In this document: positions 1-5,695 of the stretch, piece after piece
Position numbering within the stretch: position 1 is the first letter of the stretch
Layout: every line of letters starts with the position of its first letter
Source: Nitrospiria bacterium
GTDB lineage: Bacteria; Nitrospirota; CAKKRA01; 9FT-COMBO-42-15
Length of the DNA: 9,333 nt
Assembly: GCA_919902475.1 (NCBI GenBank)
Contig: CAKKRA010000361.1
Span: forward strand, 1 to 9,333
Direction: 5' to 3'
Position numbers and translations under genes: made by a program
The notes under the pieces: model-generated
What the model was told of the DNA's origin: nothing
What the model saw: the letters and a program-made list of their open reading frames with translations, nothing else
Databases searched by the model: none

Positions 1-908
1 ACAAGATTTGAATTTCCAATTGTCAGGCCTATCTTTTTTGCATCATTAAATGTCTTTGCGCCTTTAATTCTTATCTCCACAAATTTTGTTGCGCCCTCGC
101 CATCCTTAACAATCAACTTTGCAAGTTCAACGCAGATATATGTCAATGCCTTCTGAAAGACTTTAAGACCTTTGTTTTTTGTAATGCTGACGCCTGACAC
201 GCCATTTGCAAGGCAGATAACCATATCACTTGTGCTCATGTCTCCGTCAACAGTGGTCATATTAAAAGACTTATCAACTGCTGCTTTTAATGCGCTCCTT
301 AAATCGCTTGATGCTATCTTTGCATCTGTTGCAATGAATGAAAGCATTGTGGCCATGTTAGGATATATCATGCCAGAGCCTTTTGCAATGCCGCCTATTG
401 TAACAGCCTTGCCGCCAATATCAATCTGAACTGCCTTTTCTTTTAAAAAGGTATCTGTTGTCATTATTGCCTCTGCTGCATCTCGTCCGCCTTCTTTGCT
501 AAGTTTTAAAGCAGCGCCAGCTATGCCATTTCTTACTTTTTCCATTGGCATCAGCTCGCCAATAACGCCTGTTGAGGCAACGCATACAAGATTGGGTTTG
601 ATATTTAATGCCTTTGCAGTGAGGGCAGCCATCTCCTCTGCATCCTTTATCCCCTGTTTTCCTGTGCAGGCATTTGAATTACCGCTGTTGGCGATAATTG
701 CCTGTCCAGCGCCATTTTTAATATTCCTTTGGCTGACAATAACAGGAGCGCCCTTTACTTCATTTTTTGTAAAGAGCCCTGCAGCAGTACAAGGTTTTTC
801 TGAAAAGATTAATACAAGGTCTTTTTTCTCTATCTTTTTTATGCCTGCATATATGCCAGAGGCAAGGAAGCCGGGAACAGCAGTTATACCGCCTGAAAGT
901 TCTTTCAT
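1..908 (-). CDS. argJ: Bifunctional glutamate N-acetyltransferase / ornithine acetyltransferase ArgJ (3' end cut by window)
   Basis: ArgJ moves the acetyl group from N-acetylornithine to glutamate, recycling it in arginine synthesis; some members also use acetyl-CoA. Reading from ATG at 908, 302 residues are visible without a stop; family members are about 390-410 residues, so roughly 90-100 C-terminal residues lie beyond the window. Family signatures are clear: ASTGVIG (residues 111-117, oxyanion-hole region), PNMATMLSFIATDA (183-196) with Thr187 as the expected autocleavage site and nucleophile, TTVDGDMSTSD (218-228) and KDGEGATKF (268-276). The protein should self-cleave before Thr187 into two chains. 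Whether it is mono- or bifunctional cannot be told from sequence alone. It lies 98 bp downstream of argC on the same strand and is probably co-transcribed with it. The start is supported by a GAGGGGTGA ribosome binding site (918-926) formed at the edge of a palindromic repeat. Confidence 0.95.
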   Translation of the reverse strand, partial: MKELSGGITAVPGFLASGIYAGIKKIEKKDLVLIFSEKPCTAAGLFTKNEVKGAPVIVSQRNIKNGAGQAIIANSGNSNACTGKQGIKDAEEMAALTAKALNIKPNLVCVASTGVIGELMPMEKVRNGIAGAALKLSKEGGRDAAEAIMTTDTFLKEKAVQIDIGGKAVTIGGIAKGSGMIYPNMATMLSFIATDAKIASSDLRSALKAAVDKSFNMTTVDGDMSTSDMVICLANGVSGVSITKNKGLKVFQKALTYICVELAKLIVKDGEGATKFVEIRIKGAKTFNDAKKIGLTIGNSNL

Positions 909-917
909 CTTATTAAA

Positions 918-926
918 TCACCCCTC
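918..926 (-). promoter_or_regulatory. Ribosome binding site of argJ at the edge of a palindromic repeat
   Basis: On the minus strand the bases read GAGGGGTGA, ending 9 bases before the argJ ATG. The GGTGA part matches the 16S anti-Shine-Dalgarno complement. Most of the motif belongs to the conserved flank of the repeat at 921-957, so the repeat appears to provide the translation signal. No other purine-rich motif lies nearer the start. Confidence 0.55.
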
Positions 927-957
927 ACCCTATCCCTCTCCCGCAAGGGGAGAGGGG
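921..957. repeat. Palindromic repeat, type A (CCCTCTCCC hairpin)
   Basis: The arms CCCTCTCCC (934-942) and GGGAGAGGG (948-956) are perfect inverted repeats around a 5-base GCAAG loop, preceded by a C-rich flank (921-933). It resembles dispersed intergenic repeats seen in many environmental bacterial genomes; in translation these give strings such as PSPYPSPARGEG, as one plus-strand frame does here. There is no T-run after the stem in the argC-to-argJ direction, so it is not a typical intrinsic terminator. It may form an mRNA hairpin between argC and argJ. Confidence 0.75.
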
Positions 958-977
958 AGTATGTTTGTACCTCTATT

Positions 978-1006
978 CCCCCTTTACTAAAGGGGGATAC
1001 AGGGGG
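978..1006. repeat. Palindromic repeat, type B (CCCCCTTTA/TAAAGGGGG)
   Basis: The arms CCCCCTTTA (978-986) and TAAAGGGGG (988-996) are a perfect 9-bp inverted repeat around a single base, followed by ATACA and a second G5 tract (1002-1006). The repeat touches the argC stop codon (1007-1009). It has the same architecture as the element inside korA at 3988-4028: C-tract, A/T centre, G-tract, short spacer, G-tract. It is probably a dispersed non-autonomous repeat; no transposase is visible. Confidence 0.75.
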
Positions 1007-2047
1007 TTACGGAAATATCGGCAGCAGATTAAGCCCGCAGCCTTCATCAAATCCCTGCATAATGTTCATGTTCTGTATTGCCTGTCCTGATGCGCCTTTT
1101 ATTAGATTGTCTATTGCAGAGACAATAATAGTCATACCTGTCCGTTTGTCCTCAACTATGCCTATCTCGCAGATATTTGAACCCCTGATATTTTTTGTAT
1201 CAGGAAGTGCGCCTGAATCAAGAATCCGCACAAATGGCTCATTCATATAAAAGTCCATGTAGTGGTCAAGGAGCTGCCCTGCGTTTATTGGCTTTTTTAT
1301 ATAAATAGTGCTCAATATCCCCCTGTTCATTGGTATCAGATGAGGTGCAAACGAGACCTTGATATTTTTGTTAGCAGCCTTACTCAATTCCTGCTCAATC
1401 TCTGGGGTGTGGCGATGAGAGCCAATCTTATATGCACGCACGCTTTCATTTGCCTCTGTAAAAAGATATGCGACCTCTGCGCCCCTTCCAGCGCCTGATA
1501 CGGCTGACTTTGAATCTATTATAATCGGCAGATCAATCCCCTTTGCCCATTTGCTTTTAAATAATGGCGCAAGAGCAAGTATTGCTGATGTTGGATAGCA
1601 GCCGGGGTTTGCAACAAGTTCTGCATTTTGTATCTTATCCCTATAAAGCTCAGGCAGGCCGTAAACCGCTTTTTTAAGCAGGTCCTTTGCAGTATGTTTT
1701 TCTTTATACCATTTTTCATAAACCTTATAATCCTTGAGCCTGAAATCTGCGCTTAGATCAACAACCTTTTTGCCGTATTTTAAATATGCTATTGCAGCAT
1801 CCATTGCAGCGCAGTGGGGAAGGCATAGAAAGACAAAATTAGCCTTCTTTGAAATAACCACCGGGTTATTCTTCTCAAAGACAAGGTCAGTTTTGTCCTT
1901 CAGATTTGGAAAGAGCTGAACCGCAGGCTTGCCAACAGATTTTTCTGATGTAATGGCAGTAATCTCTACCTCTGTATGAGAGAGAAGGAGCCTTAAAAGC
2001 TCGCCGCCTGTGTATCCGCTTCCGCCAATGATTGCTGTTTTTAACAT
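1007..2047 (-). CDS. argC: N-acetyl-gamma-glutamyl-phosphate reductase ArgC
   Basis: ArgC reduces N-acetylglutamyl phosphate to N-acetylglutamate semialdehyde with NADPH, the third step of arginine synthesis, in the cytoplasm. The 346 residues match the usual family length. The N-terminus has the Rossmann dinucleotide-binding motif GGSGYTGGELLRLL (8-21). The catalytic cysteine is Cys150 in ANPGCYPT, and the conserved histidine region is GSHRHTPEIEQEL (209-221). PHLIPMNRGIL (235-245) and DNLIKGASGQAIQN (313-326) are further family signatures. The gene is intact and should be first in an argC-argJ transcript. No Shine-Dalgarno motif precedes the ATG; instead a promoter-like TTGACA/GATAAT pair ends 8 bases before it, pointing to a leaderless or very short leader mRNA. 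argB and argD are not in the window. Confidence 0.97.
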   Translation of the reverse strand: MLKTAIIGGSGYTGGELLRLLLSHTEVEITAITSEKSVGKPAVQLFPNLKDKTDLVFEKNNPVVISKKANFVFLCLPHCAAMDAAIAYLKYGKKVVDLSADFRLKDYKVYEKWYKEKHTAKDLLKKAVYGLPELYRDKIQNAELVANPGCYPTSAILALAPLFKSKWAKGIDLPIIIDSKSAVSGAGRGAEVAYLFTEANESVRAYKIGSHRHTPEIEQELSKAANKNIKVSFAPHLIPMNRGILSTIYIKKPINAGQLLDHYMDFYMNEPFVRILDSGALPDTKNIRGSNICEIGIVEDKRTGMTIIVSAIDNLIKGASGQAIQNMNIMQGFDEGCGLNLLPIFP

Positions 2048-2055
2048 GGTGTGAT

Positions 2056-2083
2056 ATTATCATTGCATATAGATAGATGTCAA
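2056..2083 (-). promoter_or_regulatory. Predicted sigma-70-type promoter of argC-argJ
   Basis: On the minus strand a consensus -35 box TTGACA (2078-2083) is followed after 16 bases by GATAAT (2056-2061), a five-of-six match to the -10 consensus. The expected transcription start is at about 2047-2050, at or within 3 bases of the argC ATG (2045-2047). Prediction from sequence only. Confidence 0.6.
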
Positions 2084-2108
2084 ACCCAAAAATAGCAAAG
2101 GCAGGGAT

Positions 2109-2921
2109 ATGACAGACTTCTTATTTAATCTTCATCCTGTTGTTCAGGCTCTTCTTGCGACCCTTTTTACATGGACATTAACTGCCATTGGCGCATCAGT
2201 TGTATTTTTTATTAAAGGCATGAGCAGAAAACTCCTTGATACAATGCTCGGGTTTGCAGCAGGCGTTATGATTGCAGCAAGCTACTGGTCGCTTCTTGCG
2301 CCTGCTATTGAGATGTCAAAAGGAAAGGACTTGCCAGCATGGTTTCCTCCTGTAACAGGGTTTCTGCTCGGCACAATATTTCTAAGAGGCATTGACAAGA
2401 TACTTCCCCATCTCCATTTAGGCTCGCCCATAGCAGAGGTTGAGGGCATAAAAACATCGTGGCAAAGGAGCACGCTTCTTGTCCTTGCAATTACACTGCA
2501 CAATATACCAGAAGGCCTTGCAGTTGGCGTTGCATTCGGCGGAACTGCGGCAGGGCTTCCGTCAGCTACCTTGGCAGGCGCGATTGTGTTGGCAGTAGGC
2601 ATTGGCCTTCAAAACCTTCCGGAGGGAATAGCAGTATCAATGCCATTGCGCAGCGACGGGATGTCACGGTTGAAATCCTTCTGGTACGGCCAGCTTTCAG
2701 GGATGGTTGAGCCTGTTGCAGGCATAATCGGCGCAGCAGCAGTTACTGTTTCACTGGGTATGCTGCCATATGCAATGGGCTTTGCAGCAGGCGCAATGAT
2801 TTTTGTAACTGTTGAGGAGCTTATTCCAGAATCCCAGAGATACGGAAATACAGATTTGGCAACCTTTGGAGCAATGGTAGGGTTTGCAGTAATGATGGTG
2901 CTTGATGTGGGATTTAGTTAA
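2109..2921 (+). CDS. ZIP family divalent metal transporter, GufA-like
   Basis: A 270-residue membrane protein of the ZIP family, expected to bring zinc or another divalent metal (iron, manganese) into the cytoplasm. About eight hydrophobic segments are visible. The paired metal-binding helices carry HNIPEGLAVG (131-140) and QNLPEGIAVS (168-177), with His131, Asn132, Glu135, Gln168, Asn169 and Glu172 as likely ligands. VEPVAGIIGA (200-209) and VEELIPES (235-242) are further GufA/ZupT-branch signatures. There is no long histidine-rich loop, as usual in this bacterial branch; only a short HLHLG (101-105). The start is supported by AAAGG (2097-2101), 7 bases before the ATG. It is divergent from argC and convergent with korB, so it is probably a single-gene unit. 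Substrate is not predictable from sequence. Confidence 0.93.
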   Translation: MTDFLFNLHPVVQALLATLFTWTLTAIGASVVFFIKGMSRKLLDTMLGFAAGVMIAASYWSLLAPAIEMSKGKDLPAWFPPVTGFLLGTIFLRGIDKILPHLHLGSPIAEVEGIKTSWQRSTLLVLAITLHNIPEGLAVGVAFGGTAAGLPSATLAGAIVLAVGIGLQNLPEGIAVSMPLRSDGMSRLKSFWYGQLSGMVEPVAGIIGAAAVTVSLGMLPYAMGFAAGAMIFVTVEELIPESQRYGNTDLATFGAMVGFAVMMVLDVGFS

Positions 2922-3769
2922 TAAAACCCCTTTAAAGCAGCCTCTATTTTTGACATATCAAATCCCTGTTTTATAAGCGGCTTGTCCTTGATTATTGGCA
3001 TCCTCTCTTCAAAGGCTGGACGGTTATTGCGATATATTACACCTATTGGAATTTTATCTCCCCATTCCAATGCCTTTTTAAATGCCTCTATCCTGTTTGT
3101 TGGGTCATATCCGGCTTCAATATGATACACCCTTTTTTTATACCATTCGTATGTATTTATTTTATTAAAAACCACACAGGGCTGAAGGATATCTACCAAA
3201 GAAAACCCCTTGTGTTTTATTGACTCTTTTATCATCTCTTTTAAATGAGAGATATCTCCTGCAAAAGACCGTGCAGCAAAGCTGCAGTCTAAGGCAACTG
3301 CAAGCGCCATCGGATTTAATTGCTCAGATAAAACACCAAAGGGCTGAACCTTTGTCTTCATCTCCTCCATGCTTGTTGGCGAGGCCTGTCCTTTAGTAAG
3401 GCCATACACCTGATTATCATGCACAAAGAGCTTTATATTAATATTCCTCCTTATTGCATGAAGCAGATGATTCCCTCCCTCGCCATAGCAGTCGCCGTCT
3501 CCTGCAACAGCAATAACGATCATATCGTGATTTGCAAGCCTTATGCCTGTTGAAACAGGGAGCGTCCTTCCATGAAGCCCGTTAAATGTATTGCATTTCA
3601 GATAGTGCGGGAATTTTCCTGCCTGGCCTATTCCAGAAACAATGGTAAACTGATGGGGCTCTAACCCGAGTTCAACTACAGCGTCCTTAAATGTTTTCAA
3701 AATCGGAAAATTGCCGCATCCCGGACACCATGCAGGCATCTGTCCTTTATAATCATCCAATGACGGCAT
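2918..3769 (-). CDS. korB: 2-oxoacid:ferredoxin oxidoreductase, beta subunit
   Basis: This is the thiamine-diphosphate and iron-sulfur subunit of a 2-oxoacid:ferredoxin oxidoreductase, which decarboxylates a 2-oxoacid with CoA and ferredoxin, or carboxylates acyl-CoA in reverse. The 283 residues fit the family. Cys15 and Cys18 (WCPGCGNFP) and Cys198 (LQPCVVFN) are expected [4Fe-4S] ligands. The thiamine-diphosphate motif runs from AGDGDCYGEGGNH (89-101) to HDNQVYGLTKGQ (117-128). The cysteine found after 'GIG' in many homologues is Gln49 here (SGIGQAGK), and Cys59 in YLKCNTFNGLHGR is the only cysteine close by. I recall GIGQA-type sequences as a recognised branch of the family, so this may not be a defect. 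The start overlaps the 3' end of korA by 17 bp and has an AGGAG site 7 bases upstream, indicating translational coupling. The substrate (2-oxoglutarate or another 2-oxoacid) is uncertain. Confidence 0.93.
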   Translation of the reverse strand: MPSLDDYKGQMPAWCPGCGNFPILKTFKDAVVELGLEPHQFTIVSGIGQAGKFPHYLKCNTFNGLHGRTLPVSTGIRLANHDMIVIAVAGDGDCYGEGGNHLLHAIRRNINIKLFVHDNQVYGLTKGQASPTSMEEMKTKVQPFGVLSEQLNPMALAVALDCSFAARSFAGDISHLKEMIKESIKHKGFSLVDILQPCVVFNKINTYEWYKKRVYHIEAGYDPTNRIEAFKKALEWGDKIPIGVIYRNNRPAFEERMPIIKDKPLIKQGFDMSKIEAALKGFY

Positions 3770-5498
3770 TTATCTCTCCTATTAAATCTTCTATTATAAA
3801 CGGCCTTCCATCATATTTATTAATCTTGTATTTAAACTCGTATCCTGTCTCTTCCCGCATCAGCCTTGCGAACTGGCCTGTTGCATTGTTTTCTATGCAT
3901 ATTGCCTTCTTCGCCTTGTTCAAAATGTGTAAAAATTTGGGAGATGATGGAAATGGATATATCTCGCTGAAATGCAGCATGGCTATACCCCCCCTTTGCC
4001 CCCCCTTAATAAGGGGGGGACGGGGGGGTGATAACGCATCAACTGCCTCTTTCATCACACCATAAGTTGATCCCCAGCCGACAATCACAATATCAGGTTT
4101 ATCAGCGCCATATAAAATGGGTTGAGACATCTCCTGTCTTATAAGCGGTATTTTTTTCAGCAGCCTCTTTTGCACCATCTTTATCCTTGTCTCTGCATCC
4201 TCAACAATATGTCCCTCCTCATCATGTTCATCGCTGTCTGTTACAACTACATGCCTTGCATCTCCTGGCACAGCAAGAGGTGATACGCCTGTATCAGTAA
4301 AGGCATGTCTTTTGTATGAGCCAAGTTTTTTAAAATCATTGCCTCTTAATCTGTAGTCATTATATTTGATTTTGCTTAAATCAAATCTCCCGAATGTCCA
4401 GGCTGAATCAGCAAGGTACTGATCAAAGAGTATAAAGGCTGGTATTTGAAACCTCTCTGCAATATCAAATGCCTTATTAGTAAGATAAAATGCCTGTTCA
4501 GGCGTGCCAGGCGCAAAGACCAGCCTCGGAAACTCGCCATGCGCAGTGTGAAGCACAAACATCAGCTCTGCCTGCTCTGTCCTTGTTGGAAATCCGGTTG
4601 CAGGCCCTGGCCTCTGGCCAAGCGCAATAACAACAGGCGTTTCTGTCATGCCTGCTAATGAGAGCCCCTCAACCATAAGTGCAAACCCTCCGCCGGATGT
4701 CCCTGTCATTGCCCTTACGCCAGCAAAGGATGCGCCGATTGTCATATTGATTGCTGCTATCTCATCCTCTGCCTGCTCAACTACAATTCCATATCCCTCT
4801 GCCTTTTCTGACATAAAATTTAGTATCCCTGTTGACGGCGTCATTGGATAGGCTGAATAGAATTTGCAGCCTGAGCTTATTGCGCCGAGTCCAATAGCCT
4901 CAACCCCGTTTATTAGCATAAGGCTCTCTTCAGCAGGTTCTTTAATAGAAAAACTGCAATCAGTACAATTTTTTGATGCAAAATCATATCCTGCTTTTAC
5001 TGCATTTATATTTCCTTTAATAACATCCTCGCCCTTTTTTCTGAATATATCATTTATAATTTCAAAAAGGATGTCCAATTTCAATCCAAGCATCCCAAGA
5101 ACCGCGCCTGTTGCCACTGTATTTGCCATTATCCTGTCTTTGCCATGCTCTACAGCAAGTGTTTCAAAGGGCACATCAAGAAGTTTTTTTCCTTCATATT
5201 TTTGCCTTAATGCAGATGAGTCATAGATTGCTATGCCCTGCTCAGACAGTTCATTCTTATAAAGCAGTATGCTCTCTTTATCTAAGGCAACTAAGATGTC
5301 AATCTTATTTCGCGAAGCTGATATCGGTTTATTTGAAAGACGTATCTGGAAGAAGTTGTGGCCGCCTCTTATGCGGGACTCATAGTCCTGATGGGTAAAG
5401 ACATGGTAGCCTGTTTTGGAGAAGACCTTTGCAAGCGTATCGCCTATGGTCTGTATGCCCTGTCCTGCCTCTCCGCCTATCTTTATTGAATAGTCCAA
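3753..5498 (-). CDS. korA: 2-oxoacid:ferredoxin oxidoreductase, fused gamma-alpha subunit (TTG start)
   Basis: This is the partner of KorB. Residues 1-180 are the gamma domain (IGGEAGQGIQTIGDTLAK at 7-24; HQDYESRIRGGHNFFQIR at 36-53). Residues from about 195 are the alpha subunit: GVEAIGLGAISSGCKFYSAY (198-217), YPMTPSTGILNFMSE (217-231), EDEIAAINMTIGASFAGVRA (244-263) and TGTSGGGFALMVEGLSLAG (265-283). The C-terminal domain contains GWGSTYG (474-480) and NNATGQFARL (537-546). The length of 581 fits gamma-alpha fusions. The start is TTG (5496-5498), supported by AGGAGG five bases upstream and by the motif-rich N-terminus. Residues 490-504 (SPPRPPLIKGGQRGG) are foreign-looking and come from a palindromic repeat inserted in frame at 3988-4028. 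The inter-domain linker carries a CxxC pair (Cys178, Cys181). No ferredoxin-type delta subunit gene is nearby, so a ferredoxin must be encoded elsewhere. Confidence 0.94.
   Translation of the reverse strand: MDYSIKIGGEAGQGIQTIGDTLAKVFSKTGYHVFTHQDYESRIRGGHNFFQIRLSNKPISASRNKIDILVALDKESILLYKNELSEQGIAIYDSSALRQKYEGKKLLDVPFETLAVEHGKDRIMANTVATGAVLGMLGLKLDILFEIINDIFRKKGEDVIKGNINAVKAGYDFASKNCTDCSFSIKEPAEESLMLINGVEAIGLGAISSGCKFYSAYPMTPSTGILNFMSEKAEGYGIVVEQAEDEIAAINMTIGASFAGVRAMTGTSGGGFALMVEGLSLAGMTETPVVIALGQRPGPATGFPTRTEQAELMFVLHTAHGEFPRLVFAPGTPEQAFYLTNKAFDIAERFQIPAFILFDQYLADSAWTFGRFDLSKIKYNDYRLRGNDFKKLGSYKRHAFTDTGVSPLAVPGDARHVVVTDSDEHDEEGHIVEDAETRIKMVQKRLLKKIPLIRQEMSQPILYGADKPDIVIVGWGSTYGVMKEAVDALSPPRPPLIKGGQRGGIAMLHFSEIYPFPSSPKFLHILNKAKKAICIENNATGQFARLMREETGYEFKYKINKYDGRPFIIEDLIGEINAVIG
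3988..4028. repeat. Palindromic repeat inserted in frame within korA
   Basis: The plus strand reads C7, TTTG, C7, TTAATAA, G7, AC, G7. The inner arms (3999-4007 and 4011-4019) are a perfect 9-bp inverted repeat around AAT, and the outer C7/G7 tracts pair as well. In the korA frame (minus strand) it encodes PPRPPLIKGGQRGG, between a normal helix (KEAVDAL) and a normal strand (IAMLHF) of the alpha subunit, without frameshift or stop. It belongs to the same family as the repeat at 978-1006. The opposite strand is also open here and reads PPLCPPLIRGGRGG, showing that the element lacks stops in those frames. Confidence 0.85.
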
Positions 5499-5503
5499 GG
5501 CTT

Positions 5504-5509
5504 CCTCCT
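5504..5509 (-). promoter_or_regulatory. Strong Shine-Dalgarno site that fixes the TTG start of korA
   Basis: On the minus strand AGGAGG sits five bases before TTG (5496-5498). No in-frame ATG gives a full gamma domain, and the first residues after TTG (DYSIKIGGEAGQG) match the expected family N-terminus. The strong site probably offsets the weak TTG codon. Confidence 0.8.
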
Positions 5510-5519
5510 GTTATAACAG
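5508..5519. promoter_or_regulatory. 12-bp perfect palindrome in the korA leader (possible operator)
   Basis: CTGTTATAACAG is its own reverse complement and directly abuts the korA Shine-Dalgarno site, sharing two bases with it. A regulator bound here would lie inside the predicted korA leader. A palindrome of this size can also arise by chance in AT-rich spacer DNA, so this is only a candidate. Confidence 0.25.
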
Positions 5520-5583
5520 AAGTGTCTGGTTTCTTGTTAATGTAAGCGGGCTTGGTATGACAATTTAATATATAGATAATATA

Positions 5584-5613
5584 AGTTTACTCCAAAGGGC
5601 AATTACATGTCAA
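5584..5613 (-). promoter_or_regulatory. Predicted promoter of korA-korB
   Basis: On the minus strand TTGACA (5608-5613) is followed after 18 bases by TAAACT (5584-5589), a four-of-six -10 match. Transcription would start at about 5577, giving a leader of roughly 80 bases before the TTG start. The perfect -35 box is the main support. Confidence 0.4.
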
Positions 5614-5661
5614 CAGCATAAATAATTTTGAGGTTATGCAGTACCAAGCTCATGCGATAGT

Positions 5662-5690
5662 TTGACAATTTTAAGTCTACAGGGTAAAAT
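5662..5690 (+). promoter_or_regulatory. Predicted promoter of the HEAT/HD-GYP-like operon
   Basis: TTGACA (5662-5667), a 17-base spacer and TAAAAT (5685-5690, five of six) form a near-consensus sigma-70-type promoter. The -10 box ends only five bases before the ATG at 5696, so the expected start point falls on the ATG itself. A second, weaker candidate (TTGGTA at 5552-5557 and GATAAT at 5575-5580, spacer 17) lies upstream and would give a leader of about 110 bases. Confidence 0.55.
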
Positions 5691-5695
5691 ATTGT

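Noticed and set aside
496..990. Plus-strand ORF of 164 codons
   Set aside because: It lies antisense to argJ, and its C-terminus (NHPSPYPSPARGEG) is the translated palindromic repeat; the minus-strand frame has all ArgJ signatures.
978..996. Type B palindrome as an intrinsic terminator of argC
   Set aside because: No T-run follows the stem in the argC direction and argJ follows closely on the same strand, so a dispersed repeat is the better explanation.
3988..4028. Low-complexity C/G tracts in korA as an assembly error
   Set aside because: The tracts keep the korA frame exactly and match the architecture of a second element at 978-1006, so a real repeat is more likely, though homopolymer length errors cannot be excluded without reads.
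3691..4065. Plus-strand ORF of 124 codons ending near PPLCPPLIRGGRGG
   Set aside because: Antisense to korB/korA; its notable peptide is the reverse side of the repeat at 3988-4028, not a conserved protein.
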